A stretch of DNA of 37,389 nt from Brucella thiophenivorans (GCF_002252445.1 NZ_NNRJ01000073.1:1-37389); one strand, 5' to 3'; numbered from the stretch's first letter, positions 7,597 through 18,792 are shown. Program-made: numbers and translations. The notes: generated by a model from the sequence alone, not told the origin.

Positions 7597-7642
7597 CTTG
7601 CCAAGGTTGGGGTCGAGGGTTCGAATCCCTTCGCCCGCTCCA
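7597..7642 (+). other. Attachment site: duplicated 3' half of tRNA-Gly(GCC)
   Basis: From the anticodon loop onward this is a normal tRNA-Gly: loop TTGCCAA with anticodon GCC at 7600-7602, T arm GAGGG-TTCGAAT-CCCTT, acceptor strand CGCCCGC, discriminator T and CCA at 7640-7642. The bases before it (ACGC) do not pair with GGTT of the anticodon stem, and no D arm or 5' acceptor strand (GCGGGCG expected) precedes it. It is therefore a half tRNA, not a gene. Such a half is what is left at the far end of an element integrated into the anticodon-loop-to-3' segment of a tRNA gene. Confidence 0.85.
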
Positions 7643-7665
7643 GTTTTCCGTTAAGTATAGGCAAC

Positions 7666-7692
7666 AAAATCCCGGCTTCGTCCGGGATTTTT
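7666..7692 (+). terminator. Terminator of the original tRNA-Gly transcript
   Basis: AAATCCCGG, loop CTTCGT, CCGGGATTTTT: a strong intrinsic terminator 24 bases after the CCA. It supports the view that chromosome proper resumes here. It may also serve the convergent nadQ-like gene. Confidence 0.8.
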
Positions 7693-7732
7693 GCTTTTCT
7701 GATCCTCAATCATCATACAGAATCGCCAACCT

Positions 7733-8656
7733 TTACGGATAGTTACCGTTACGCGACAAGGGTAGCTTTGCTCCAGCAATATGCCGCGCAGTCAATGCAC
7801 GTTCCTCAACGATCGAATATCGGAAGCGGAATAATTTGGCGGGGCGACCGCCAGTTTCACTGTCGCTATCGCCTGTTTCTTCAACGAGATCCTGTTGTTC
7901 GATAAGGCGACGGAAATTCTGCTTGTGAAGACGCAACCCTGCCAAAGCCTCGACAGTTCGCTGAAGCTGCAAAAGCGTAAAATTATCGGGCATCAATTCA
8001 AAGACAACAGGACGGTATTTGATCTTGGCACGCAGCCGCGCAATAGCCGTCGCTAGGATACGGCGATGGTCGGCAAACATGTGCTGTCCGTTTTCAGCAT
8101 TGCCTTGGCTTGCTTCGTTCACAAGACCAGCTTCATAAAGCAGCTCATAGCGCTGAAGCACAAAATCTTCGTTCCAGCGTTCGCCATCAAGACCAAACGA
8201 AAAAGCGATACGTCTGAGACGTTGCGCCACCAGTTCCACAGAGTTGGCTTCATGTGCCCAACGGTCGAGGCTGTCACTAAGATGCAGCACTATCTCCGGC
8301 ACACCCTGTCTGTGATCCTCCCAAGGCAAATATTCATACCAGCCGCGCCAGCTCGCCTGATCGGAAGCTACATCATCTTCGCGCACAAGGCCGAGATAGC
8401 TGATCGAAATTGTACGCTCCCCCTGCTTATGGCGATCACGATCAGCAAACGTGTAAAGCTGCTCAAGATAGCCGACAGGATGCGCAGTTTCAGCCTGTAT
8501 CCACGCACGCAATCCTGCTTGCAGCGACCGATGTTCCATCTCGAATGGGCCAGAGGGCAAAGCGTGTCCCTGTCGCACAGTCATGACACGCGGTTGCTCG
8601 ACTGTGACGGCGGTCAAAACAGCAATCAGCTCAGTATGGGCAATATCATCAGTCAA
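7733..8656 (-). CDS. nadQ: NadQ-type regulator of NAD synthesis (Nudix-like domain plus winged helix)
   Basis: 307 residues. The N-terminal half looks like a degenerate Nudix/ADP-ribose-binding domain: VEQPRVMTVRQGHALPSGPFE, HRSLQAGLRAWIQAETAHPVGYLEQLYTFADRDR, ISISYLGLVR. The C-terminal half is a winged helix: FTLLQLQRTVEALAGLRLHKQNFRRLIEQQDLVEETG at about 228-270. This order and the ALRAW/EQLYTF phrases match the alphaproteobacterial NAD regulator family (NadQ, COG4111), which controls de novo NAD synthesis genes. The first codon is TTG, with only weak ribosome-site support, so the N-terminus may vary by a few residues. The nad genes themselves are not adjacent here. NrtR, a relative with the same two-domain plan, is the main alternative. 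Confidence 0.65.
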   Translation of the reverse strand: MTDDIAHTELIAVLTAVTVEQPRVMTVRQGHALPSGPFEMEHRSLQAGLRAWIQAETAHPVGYLEQLYTFADRDRHKQGERTISISYLGLVREDDVASDQASWRGWYEYLPWEDHRQGVPEIVLHLSDSLDRWAHEANSVELVAQRLRRIAFSFGLDGERWNEDFVLQRYELLYEAGLVNEASQGNAENGQHMFADHRRILATAIARLRAKIKYRPVVFELMPDNFTLLQLQRTVEALAGLRLHKQNFRRLIEQQDLVEETGDSDSETGGRPAKLFRFRYSIVEERALTARHIAGAKLPLSRNGNYP

Positions 8657-8675
8657 TGCGTCGGCTTCTTTCCCT

Positions 8676-8775
8676 AGAACGCATCCCGAAAACTGTGAAA
8701 CGGTTTTTGGATAAGATGCGCGCTAAAACAAATGATTAGAGCGCCGATCAGATCCAATCAGATCGAAACGCGCTC
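8676..8775. repeat. Dispersed extragenic repeat, copy 1
   Basis: About 100 bases closely similar to 18793-18894. The first half has arms GCATC/GATGC around AAAAC-TGTGAAAC-GGTTTT. The second half has GATCAGATC-type self-complementary words. It lies between the start of nadQ and the end of nrdF. Confidence 0.75.
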
Positions 8776-8897
8776 GAAATATACACAAAGGTTGTGCGTG
8801 GAATAATGTTCAAAAGCAAATGAATAGAGCGCGGATGAAAATATGCCGCCATAAGAGCGCGTTGCGATCCTCATTTAGCGAAGGTCGGATTATGCTC

Positions 8898-8933
8898 AAA
8901 AAAAGCCGCGCTGGTAAAACCAGCGCGGCTTTT
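8898..8933 (-). terminator. Terminator of the nrdHIEF operon
   Basis: Perfect 15-base stem (8901-8915 with 8919-8933, core GCCGCGCTGG) with a three-base loop. On the minus strand it is followed by a run of seven T (plus-strand A at 8898-8904), about 20 bases beyond the nrdF stop. Confidence 0.9.
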
Positions 8934-8953
8934 AGTTATTTGTGGACAGATAA

Positions 8954-12176
<3,223 letters not shown>

Positions 12177-12201
<25 letters not shown>

Positions 12202-12596
12202 AATCGTTCCATCCCGTCTTTAACATTGCCAAGGTCTTCGTCCGTCCCCAAAAGCTCAAAGCGATAGAGGTATGGAACCTGACATTTTTCCGAAATTATT
12301 TTGCCTGCAAGGCCAAAGCCTTCGCCGAAATTGCTGTTCCCAGCGGCAATAACACCGCGAATGAGGGATCGGTTATCCGCGTCGTTAAGAAAGCGGATGA
12401 CCGGCTTGGGAACGGCGCCTTTTGCGCCACCGCCGCCATAGGTTGGGGTCACGAGCACATAAGGCTCGATCACCCGCAACAGATCAGCATCGTCTTCATG
12501 GCTTTCCAGCGGAATGCGCTTTGAGCGCATCCCAAGACGCATCACGAAGCGATGCGTGTTCTCCGAACGGCTGGAAAAATAGACAATCTGGCCCAT
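12177..12596 (-). CDS. nrdI: Flavodoxin-like NrdI, partner of NrdF
   Basis: 139 residues. NrdI is the flavoprotein that supplies oxidant for assembly of the Mn cofactor in NrdF. Seen here are [15 protein letters not shown] (FMN phosphate loop), LVTPTYGGG and [21 protein letters not shown] with [12 protein letters not shown], all typical. The start is ATG 12596, with AGGG six bases before it; a GTG directly upstream (12599) would add one residue. It lies between nrdH (24-base gap) and nrdE (overlap), in the standard nrdHIEF order. Confidence 0.95.
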
Positions 12597-12620
12597 CACA
12601 AACCCTAACAGCGGTTGGGC

Positions 12621-12842
12621 TTAAGCGAGCGAGCTGATCATATCGGGGCGGAAACCAGCCCAGTGGGCTTCACCAGCAACAACAACCGGCACCTGACGAT
12701 AGCCAAGCCCCTGAACCAGATCATATGCGTCGGCATCTGCAGAAATATCGATGACAGCATATTCAATGCCCTGACGATCAAGTGCGCGGGTGGTGGCAGT
12801 GCACTGGACGCAGGCTGGCTTGCTATAGACGGTGACGTTCAT
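12621..12842 (-). CDS. nrdH: NrdH redoxin (glutaredoxin-like electron donor to NrdE)
   Basis: 73 residues from ATG 12842, with GAGG five bases upstream; the frame's earlier start has no support. NVTVYSKPACVQCTATTRALD carries the CxxC active site (CVQC, about residues 11-14). Then IDISADADAYDLVQGLGYRQVPVVV gives the cis-Pro, and HWAGFRPDMISSL is the typical NrdH end. It is the first gene of the operon, 312 bases downstream of the cobalamin riboswitch. Confidence 0.95.
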   Translation of the reverse strand: MNVTVYSKPACVQCTATTRALDRQGIEYAVIDISADADAYDLVQGLGYRQVPVVVAGEAHWAGFRPDMISSLA

Positions 12843-13153
12843 TTTTTCCTCACAGGGGATGTTGACGGGGGGAACTTGGTATGGGTGCGACTTATCTGGA
12901 TGAAGACGCAAAAACACATTCACGCAGTGCAAAATGCGCTTGACAGAAGACGAAAACTAAGAGGCAACACGCTCTAAGCGCGCATCCTGTACGCTAGCCC
13001 GTAAAAGGCGGACCGGAACTGTTAAATCTCAAATTACTCGACATGCTTGTCACCCCGAAGCTTTGGGCAGATATTCGGGGGCAGCAAAAACCATGGCAAT
13101 ACTCTGCCACACTTATTGCGCGCCAACCGGACACCCCGCCCGTGGACGTTCAC
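12843..13153 (-). other. Long leader between riboswitch and nrdH
   Basis: About 310 bases of untranslated leader without a credible gene or an obvious intrinsic terminator. The expression platform of the riboswitch should lie here. Because the nrdH ribosome site is so far away, control by transcription termination (possibly Rho-dependent) is as likely as by sequestration. Confidence 0.45.
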
Positions 13154-13346
13154 GTTCAAGGCAGGTCTCCTGGCTCACGACTTAACGCCTTTGCCCACCT
13201 TCCCGGTTTAACCCAGTGGCATATGGACATCGGCTTATCGCTTACAGTTGCGGGGGCAGCTACGGCATAACCACATTCGTCATGAACGCGACGCACCGTA
13301 TTCCCATCTTCGCTTTTGATCCTAACGAATCGTAAGAACCTTGAAC
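13154..13346 (-). ncRNA. Cobalamin (B12) riboswitch upstream of nrdHIEF
   Basis: Read on the minus strand, the segment has the conserved cobalamin aptamer parts in order: GGGAATACGGTGCG, the B12-box core with CTGCCCCCGCAACTGTAAGCG (13239-13259), GCCACTGGG, CCGGGAAGG, and the 3' GAGCCAGGAGACCTGCC (13160-13176). P1 closes exactly: GTTCAAGG (13339-13346) with CCTTGAAC (13154-13161). The only genes downstream on this strand are nrdHIEF. Cobalamin normally turns such switches off, so class Ib reductase would be repressed when B12 allows a B12-dependent class II enzyme to work. A class II gene is not in the window. Confidence 0.95.
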
Positions 13347-13360
13347 ACAAGATATAGTAT
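13345..13360. promoter_or_regulatory. NrdR-box-like operator
   Basis: ACACAAGATATAGTAT fits the NrdR consensus (acaCwAtATaTwGtgt) at most positions and covers the -10 element of the nrd promoter. NrdR boxes usually come in pairs about three helical turns apart; I do not see a clear second one. Confidence 0.6.
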
Positions 13361-13381
13361 CTGAAGTTAAAAACTCGTCAA
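13354..13381 (-). promoter_or_regulatory. Probable sigma-70 promoter of the riboswitch-nrdHIEF transcript
   Basis: On the minus strand: TTGACG (13376-13381), 16-base spacer, TACTAT (13354-13359). The predicted start falls about seven bases on, just ahead of the P1 stem of the riboswitch. Confidence 0.6.
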
Positions 13382-13600
13382 CGGATAGATGGCTCAAAAA
13401 AACTTAATTGAAGCGCGGCTGTGAATAGCCGGGATAACTATCGGTTCACAACCGGACGACTACATAAGCTTAAAATGCGTTTCCGGGGTCCGAAATTTGC
13501 CTATTTTAGAACATTCGGGTAGATGTTCGCCGCATCTCTGCGGTCTCGGTTTAGATTTTACGTTTACCTCCGCGCGCTGCGTGTTAATTCGGAGTAAAAA

Positions 13601-14527
13601 TTGCGTAGTGAACAAACTATTCTTCAAATATCGATAGCAGTTACTATTTTTGTTGCAGGCTTTGGTGTCGTTTTCGGCCTTTTGTCTGGCTCATTCTCAA
13701 TTGTTTTTGATGGCGTCTATATGTTGGCCGATGCTGCAATGAGCGGTCTTGCTCTTGTTGTGTCCCGCCTGATCGCACTATCCGCTCTGCCGGAGTTGCC
13801 TCGCGGAAAATTGCGTGATCGTTTCACCATGGGATTCTGGCATCTCGAACCGATGGTGCTCGGCCTCAACGGCATCATGCTCACAGGCGTTGCAATCTAT
13901 GCGCTCATCAACGCCATCGGCAGCATAATGGATGGCGGGCGTGATCTGGAATTCACCTATGCGATTTTCTATGCAGTGGTGGCGCTTATTGCATGTCTTG
14001 GCATGGCTTGGCTTGAAACACGCGCCAACCTAAAACTCAAATCGGATTTCGTAGCACTTGATGCCAAAGCATGGATCATGTCTGGTGGCATTACCGCAGC
14101 CCTTCTTGTGGCCTTCACCATCGGCTACTTTATTCAGGGAACCCAGTTCGACTGGATCACCCCTTATATCGACCCTGCCGTTCTTGCGTTGGTTTGTATT
14201 ATCATCATTCCAATGCCGATCGGAACGATCAAGCAGGCTTTATCCGATATGCTGCTGGTAACACCTGTCGACCTCAAAAAGCACGTCGATGACGTGGCGC
14301 AGCAAGTGATCGAGCGCTATGGCTTCAAATCCTACCGCGCCTATGTCGCCAAGGTCGGACGCGGCAAGCAGATTGAACTCTACTTCATCGTGCCAACAGA
14401 TCAACCTGCAAAGAAACTCGAAGAGTGGGATGCATTGCGCGATGAGATAGGCGCGGCCCTTGGCAGCGAGGGTCCTGACCGCTGGCTGACCATCGCTTTT
14501 ACAACCGATGTTGAGTGGGCCGTTTAA
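13601..14527 (+). CDS. Cation diffusion facilitator (CDF) family metal transporter
   Basis: 308 residues with six predicted membrane helices (about 8-28, 32-52, 80-104, 118-138, 155-180, 188-205) and a cytoplasmic C-terminal ferredoxin-like domain (about 215-308: LKKHVDDVAQQVIERYG, KQIELYFIVP), as in metal/proton antiporters of this family. Metal-site acids are FDGVYMLADAAMSG in helix 2 and LDAKAWIMSGG in helix 5; both use Asp where zinc exporters have His, so the metal may not be zinc. The start is TTG 13601, with GGAG at 13591-13594 and six-base spacing. It stands alone, divergent from the nrd operon. Confidence 0.85.
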   Translation: MRSEQTILQISIAVTIFVAGFGVVFGLLSGSFSIVFDGVYMLADAAMSGLALVVSRLIALSALPELPRGKLRDRFTMGFWHLEPMVLGLNGIMLTGVAIYALINAIGSIMDGGRDLEFTYAIFYAVVALIACLGMAWLETRANLKLKSDFVALDAKAWIMSGGITAALLVAFTIGYFIQGTQFDWITPYIDPAVLALVCIIIIPMPIGTIKQALSDMLLVTPVDLKKHVDDVAQQVIERYGFKSYRAYVAKVGRGKQIELYFIVPTDQPAKKLEEWDALRDEIGAALGSEGPDRWLTIAFTTDVEWAV

Positions 14528-14881
14528 AGCAGTCTTCCAAAACTGTAGCGGTTTTGGGATAAAGACACCCACAAAACAGATGCTTAAAGCAAGTTGCGTC
14601 GTATCGTTTACAGGCAACGTGCTTTAAGCGAATCTGTCGAACAAGTTCGTGTTTACAGTGATTTAAGCGATCATTAACCGTGCTTTTGGGGACACAAAAG
14701 CACGGTGATCACGCATTCGTCACAACTCGTCTCTTCATAGAAAGTGCATTAATTCAATAAGTTAATAAATATTTCAATTTCCGATCTGAAATGTGATCGC
14801 AGTTTGCGTTGACTATTAATATTTCGTTAACCACAGTTTGTTGCAATTGGTTACAAAGTGTTATCAAGGAGCAGGCAAGCA
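14528..14881. repeat. Intergenic region with a diverged repeat and a large hairpin
   Basis: Directly after the CDF gene, 14534-14560 contains CCAAAACTGTAGCGGTTTTGG, the same core plan as the repeats at 8676 and 18793 but diverged. It is followed by a long hairpin GCTTAAAGCA-A-GTTGC (14582-14597) / GCAAC-G-TGCTTTAAGC (14614-14629), which may end the CDF transcript. A short self-complementary CGTGCTTTTGG/ACAAAAGCACGG follows at about 14678-14704. The last 100 bases are AT-rich and likely carry the promoter of the ABC gene. Confidence 0.5.
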
Positions 14882-16777
14882 TTGAAAAAAATACGGCAGA
14901 TAAATCAGCAGTCTCTGAACGCAGGGAACCGCACTGCCGTGGCGCAAATGACCTCGTTCTGGGGTCTGATGCGTGCCTATTGGATTTCGGACCGATGGAA
15001 AGAAGCATGGGCACTCACCCTTGCCATCTTCATCTTCACAGCATTTATCAGCAAGACCACAGTCTGGGTCGCCGAAGCATCCGGCAGCCTGATGAACTCC
15101 ATCGTCAATGTAAAAAGTGCACCTGTCCAAAACCCGCTAATGGCCATTGCGCTCAATGCTGGTGTCCTGATCTTGCTTATGCTGGGCAAGGATGTGCTGC
15201 TGGTCGGCTTTCGACATCTTCTATCCACCACCTTGCATCGCAAATGGCGCAAATGGCTCAATGACAGTTTTTCCGATGCCATGCTCGACGGCAATCACAC
15301 GCATTTCCACTTGCAGCAGGGCAAAGGCGCGAACCTTCCAGACAATGTCGACCAGCGCTTACAGGAATCCATTAAAGGCATGACAGGCGGCGCCATTGGC
15401 TTGGTAATGGGTATTGTCGGCGTTGTGCTCTCAGCCTTCTTCATCGGCCAGAAACTGCTTGAAATCTCTACCGAAGTAAGCGGTCTGGAGTTTCTCGGCA
15501 CCTATGGCGGCGCCGTGGTGGCCTTTGCTGCCATCATTGTCTATGTGCCAATTGGCACGCTGATTGCGATCAAGATCGGTCGCAAGCTGGAACAGCTCAA
15601 CCTTGGCATTCAGAAGGCGGAAGGCTCGTATCGCGGTGAATGGACCACGCTTTTGCGCCGGAGTTTCCAGATTTCCGCTTCCGAAGGTGAAGCGGTACAA
15701 AGCGCGGTCAACAAACGCCTCTACAAGGATGTTGATGGAACATGGAACCGGTTGAACCGCTTCGATGCAGCCTATCTCGCCTTCTCTCAGGCCTATGGTT
15801 TTCTGTCCAACCGCATCATTGCCTATATTCCAGGCCTGATCCCCTATATGAGCGGTGCGGTCAGCTTCCGCAATTACGTGACCGGCGCAGAACTGGTTGC
15901 AGCCATGATCAACGATTGCTCGTGGTTCATTCAAGTCATGCCCGCAATTGCCAATCTTCGTGCCAATGCCGGTCGTGTGATGGGCCTCGCGCAGGCAATC
16001 GAAGCTGTGCAAGAGCCTGCTGAATTCTATGCGCGTTCGGGTGTAAACCGCTTCACCTTTTCCACGCAGCACGAGCGTTTTGGTCTTTCGGTGCGCAATC
16101 TCACACTGATGCTGGGACCAGATACGGAAGCACCGTTCCTGCGCTCCGGCGTCATCAATATCCGCTCCGGAGACTGGGTTTATATGCGTGGCGAATCCGG
16201 CTCTGGCAAAACCTCATTCATCAAGGCGCTCAATGGTCTGTGGCCTTATGGAACGGGCGAAATTATCTATCCTCAGAAGGCAAAAGCCATCTATACGCCA
16301 CAGGAAGCAAAATTTCCAAGCGTGTCGCTCAAACAGCTTGTCTGCCTCCCGGAAGATGAAAGCCAGTTCAACGATCTAGCCGTTGCTTCCATATTGCACG
16401 AAGCGGGCCTTGGTGAATTCATCATGCGGATGAATGACGATAATGCAGATGGTTCGGCTTGGGATATGGTGCTTTCCGGCGGGCAGAAACAGAAGATCAT
16501 GCTTGCCCGGCTTCTGCTGCATAAGCCCTCAGTGATCTTCCTCGATGAAGCGACAGGAGCGCTCGATCCTGCGTCGAAACTGCGCTTCCACACAGCGCTG
16601 AAAATACATTGTTCGAAGGCCATCGTCATCTCCATCATGCATGAAGAAAGACTGCCAACGCTCGAAGACGGCAAAAACGTCTATTCGCATGTGCTCGATA
16701 TTCAGAATGGCTATATGTCACTGAAGCCAGTCGATGCAGCATCCGAGCCACAAGTTCCGCTAATCGCAGCCGAATAA
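14882..16777 (+). CDS. SbmA/BacA-like ABC transporter (fused permease and ATPase)
   Basis: 631 residues from TTG 14882, which has AGGAG at 14867-14871; a GTG at 14858 has no ribosome site of its own. The permease part (about 20-360) is of the ABC_membrane_2 / SbmA-BacA type: WISDRWKEAWALTLAIF, LRKWRKWLNDSF-like LHRKWRKWLNDSFSDAML, NPDQR-like LPDNVDQRLQESI and the EGSYRGEWTTLLRRS loop. The ATPase part has Walker A GESGSGKTS, signature LSGGQKQK, Walker B VIFLDEATGALD and a His in SIMHEER. Family members move peptides, very-long-chain fatty acyl compounds or B12-like molecules across the inner membrane. The substrate here is unknown. Confidence 0.85.
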   Translation: MKKIRQINQQSLNAGNRTAVAQMTSFWGLMRAYWISDRWKEAWALTLAIFIFTAFISKTTVWVAEASGSLMNSIVNVKSAPVQNPLMAIALNAGVLILLMLGKDVLLVGFRHLLSTTLHRKWRKWLNDSFSDAMLDGNHTHFHLQQGKGANLPDNVDQRLQESIKGMTGGAIGLVMGIVGVVLSAFFIGQKLLEISTEVSGLEFLGTYGGAVVAFAAIIVYVPIGTLIAIKIGRKLEQLNLGIQKAEGSYRGEWTTLLRRSFQISASEGEAVQSAVNKRLYKDVDGTWNRLNRFDAAYLAFSQAYGFLSNRIIAYIPGLIPYMSGAVSFRNYVTGAELVAAMINDCSWFIQVMPAIANLRANAGRVMGLAQAIEAVQEPAEFYARSGVNRFTFSTQHERFGLSVRNLTLMLGPDTEAPFLRSGVINIRSGDWVYMRGESGSGKTSFIKALNGLWPYGTGEIIYPQKAKAIYTPQEAKFPSVSLKQLVCLPEDESQFNDLAVASILHEAGLGEFIMRMNDDNADGSAWDMVLSGGQKQKIMLARLLLHKPSVIFLDEATGALDPASKLRFHTALKIHCSKAIVISIMHEERLPTLEDGKNVYSHVLDIQNGYMSLKPVDAASEPQVPLIAAE

Positions 16778-16856
16778 TATTCAGATGCGCTGACTGAACG
16801 AAATTACCTCTAAAATCTTGCCCGAAAGAATTATCTGTACTTTCGGCAGGCGGGAG

Positions 16857-16884
16857 AAACTGTAACATACGCCGGTTACAGTTT
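16857..16884. promoter_or_regulatory. Inverted repeat upstream of the aldo-keto reductase
   Basis: AAACTGTAAC (16857-16866), eight-base spacer, GTTACAGTTT (16875-16884), followed by TTCC. It lies 80 bases after the ABC stop and 35 before the next ATG. It could be a weak terminator or an operator; the AT-rich arms favour the latter. Confidence 0.4.
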
Positions 16885-16919
16885 TCCGAATCCAGCCTTT
16901 CTCTTTCACGGATAGTGCA

Positions 16920-17963
16920 ATGACCTATATTCCCGACCCGAGCCGCTATGATTCCGCTGTTTTTCGCCATGTTGGCCGTAGCGGCCTGAAACTGCCCGCA
17001 ATCTCGTTTGGGCTCTGGCATAATTTTGGCGATACAACGACGCTGGATCGACAGCGCGAGGTCCTGTTCAAAGCCTTCGACCTCGGCATAACGCATTTTG
17101 ATCTCGCCAATAATTACGGACCACCTCCCGGCTCGGCTGAAATAAATTTCGGAAATATCCTCAAGCAGGATCTGGCAGCCTATCGCGACGAATTGATCAT
17201 TTCGACCAAAGCCGGTTGGGATATGTGGCCGGGACCATATGGTGCAGGGGGCGGATCACGCAAGGCGCTGCTTTCAAGCCTCGATCAGAGCCTTAAGCGG
17301 CTTGGCATCGACTATGTCGATATCTTCTATTCACACCGCTATGACGCTAACACGCCGCTTGAAGAAACAGCCGATGCGCTTGCTTCCGCAGTGCATCAGG
17401 GCAAAGCACTTTATATTGGCATCTCGTCTTATTCCGGCAACAAGACCCGCGAGATTGCGCGCTTGCTAGAGCAGCGTCAGGTGCCGCTGCTTATCAATCA
17501 GCCATCTTACAATCTGTTCAATCGCTGGATTGAAAAAGACCTTCTGGCAGCAAGTGACGAAGTCGGCTCCGGCATTATTGCTTTCACGCCGCTGGCACAG
17601 GGCCTGCTCACCAACAAATACCTTAACGGTGTACCAGAAGATTCTCGTATCAACCGTCCGGGCGGTCATTATCTGCATGAAGAGCATTTGAAGCCCGAAA
17701 ATATCGAGCGCGCGAAAGCTTTGAATGAAATCGCCAAACGTCGCGGTCAGTCTCTTGCACAGCTCGCACTTGCATGGGTTTTGCGCGATCCTCGCGTGAC
17801 CTCAGCACTGATCGGTGCAAGCTCCGCAAAGCAGGTCGAAGAAAACGTTGCAGCGCTCAAGAACCTGTCATTCACGGCAGAAGAGCTTGCTGAGATCGAC
17901 CGTTATGCGGTGGAAGGTGGCGTCAATCTTTGGGAAAAACCATCTCACGATGAGGCCGTTTGA
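16920..17963 (+). CDS. Aldo-keto reductase, L-glyceraldehyde-3-phosphate reductase-like (YghZ/MgrA type)
   Basis: 347 residues, a TIM-barrel NADPH-dependent reductase. All four catalytic residues are present: Asp61 and Tyr66 in FDLANNYG, Lys97 in ISTKAGW, His139 in FYSHRYD. The N-terminal YRHVGRSGLKLP-like start, GPPPGSAE after the Tyr, and WDMWPGPYG match the YghZ/MgrA group, which reduces methylglyoxal and L-glyceraldehyde 3-phosphate. The C-terminal SALIGASSAKQVEENVAAL binds the cofactor. It is a single gene ending in a 13-base-pair hairpin. Its exact substrate is not provable from sequence. Confidence 0.88.
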   Translation: MTYIPDPSRYDSAVFRHVGRSGLKLPAISFGLWHNFGDTTTLDRQREVLFKAFDLGITHFDLANNYGPPPGSAEINFGNILKQDLAAYRDELIISTKAGWDMWPGPYGAGGGSRKALLSSLDQSLKRLGIDYVDIFYSHRYDANTPLEETADALASAVHQGKALYIGISSYSGNKTREIARLLEQRQVPLLINQPSYNLFNRWIEKDLLAASDEVGSGIIAFTPLAQGLLTNKYLNGVPEDSRINRPGGHYLHEEHLKPENIERAKALNEIAKRRGQSLAQLALAWVLRDPRVTSALIGASSAKQVEENVAALKNLSFTAEELAEIDRYAVEGGVNLWEKPSHDEAV

Positions 17964-17980
17964 AGCATTTAATCTAAATT

Positions 17981-18012
17981 ACGCGATGATGGCTCAAAGG
18001 CCATCATCGCGT
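17981..18012. terminator. Terminator-like hairpin between convergent genes
   Basis: Perfect 13-base stem (17981-17993 with 18000-18012, core CGATGATGGC) with loop TCAAAG. There is no T run, but it sits between two convergent genes. Confidence 0.65.
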
Positions 18013-18055
18013 TACTTGGTACGCAAAAAGCTCGCGAACTTTTGCCTAAAATGCT

Positions 18056-18781
18056 TTACCGACCTTTATCTTCTCGCCAAGCCTCAAACTTCTTAGCGTT
18101 TTTTTCTTCCGTGCAGGGATAAAGACCGATAATGGCCGCGCCATTAATCACTTCTTCAAGCACAAAATCCTCGAAGACCTCCATTCCCACACATTCATCG
18201 GCAATTTCATCTGCCAGATGCGACGGGATCACCATCACGCCATCCGCATCGCCAACCAGAACATCGCCGGGGAATACCGCTGCATCTCCGCACGCGATGG
18301 GAACATTGATGTCGACGGCTTCATGCAATGTCAGATTTGTCGGTGCCGATGCCTTGGCGCAATAGGCTGGCATATCCAACGCGCCAATGCCTGTGACATC
18401 ACGAAAACCACCATCCGACACGATGCCTGCCGCACCACGCAAAGCCAGCCGCGTCACCAAAATTGAGCCGGCTGTCGCTGCACGCGCATCTTTGCGGGCG
18501 TCCATGACAAGCACCCATCCGGGCGGACAGGTTTCGATCGCCACGCGCTGTTTGTGGTCGGGATTGCGAAAAACCGTGATCGGATTGCGATCTTCACGCG
18601 CCGGAATATAGCGCAATGTAAACGCCTGCCCAACCATATTTTCCGTTTTTCGTGCCACTTGCAGCGCACCCTGAATGAACTGATTGCGCAAGCCGCGCTT
18701 ATAAAGCGCTGTGGCGACAGATGCCGTGGATACTTTTTTCAGCTTCGCACGGGTTTCGTCTGAAAGAATATAGTCCGTCAT
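18056..18781 (-). CDS. RraA-like family protein (possible sugar-acid aldolase)
   Basis: 241 residues from ATG 18781 (MTDYILSDE). The RraA/HMG-aldolase fold is shown by VSTASVATALYKRGLRNQFI near the N-terminus, ARAATAGSILVTRLALRGAAGIVSDGGFRDV in the middle (the Gly-Gly-x-Arg-Asp metal and substrate site) and FPGDVLVGDADGVMVIP. Members of this family include regulators of RNase E and class II pyruvate aldolases. An aldolase or hydratase role fits the sugar-acid operon better than RNase control. It is the last gene of the operon, separated from the IlvD gene by a dispersed repeat, so it may be partly uncoupled from it. Confidence 0.8.
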   Translation of the reverse strand: MTDYILSDETRAKLKKVSTASVATALYKRGLRNQFIQGALQVARKTENMVGQAFTLRYIPAREDRNPITVFRNPDHKQRVAIETCPPGWVLVMDARKDARAATAGSILVTRLALRGAAGIVSDGGFRDVTGIGALDMPAYCAKASAPTNLTLHEAVDINVPIACGDAAVFPGDVLVGDADGVMVIPSHLADEIADECVGMEVFEDFVLEEVINGAAIIGLYPCTEEKNAKKFEAWREDKGR

Positions 18782-18792
18782 CTGAGCTATCC

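Larger units (their letters stand above)
1..7642. mobile_element. Integrative island (right-hand part), integrated at tRNA-Gly(GCC)
   Basis: The segment carries a tyrosine integrase (2846-4084), a small HTH protein and a primase-helicase (4580-6966), and ends at a 46-base duplicate of a tRNA-Gly 3' half (7597-7642). The former tRNA terminator and housekeeping genes follow at once. The intact tRNA and the other end of the element should lie to the left of the window. The integrase, HTH and AEP-VapE set is the core of many phage satellites and integrative islands, but no capsid or packaging gene is seen here. Cargo genes at 1-2781 (SIR2, XRE and DPDNG protein, lipoprotein, small acidic protein) are assigned to the same element by position only; a nested or older insertion is possible. 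Confidence 0.75.

Noticed and set aside
7570..7642. Complete tRNA-Gly gene
   Set aside because: The anticodon stem does not pair and there is no D arm or 5' acceptor strand; only the 3' half is present.
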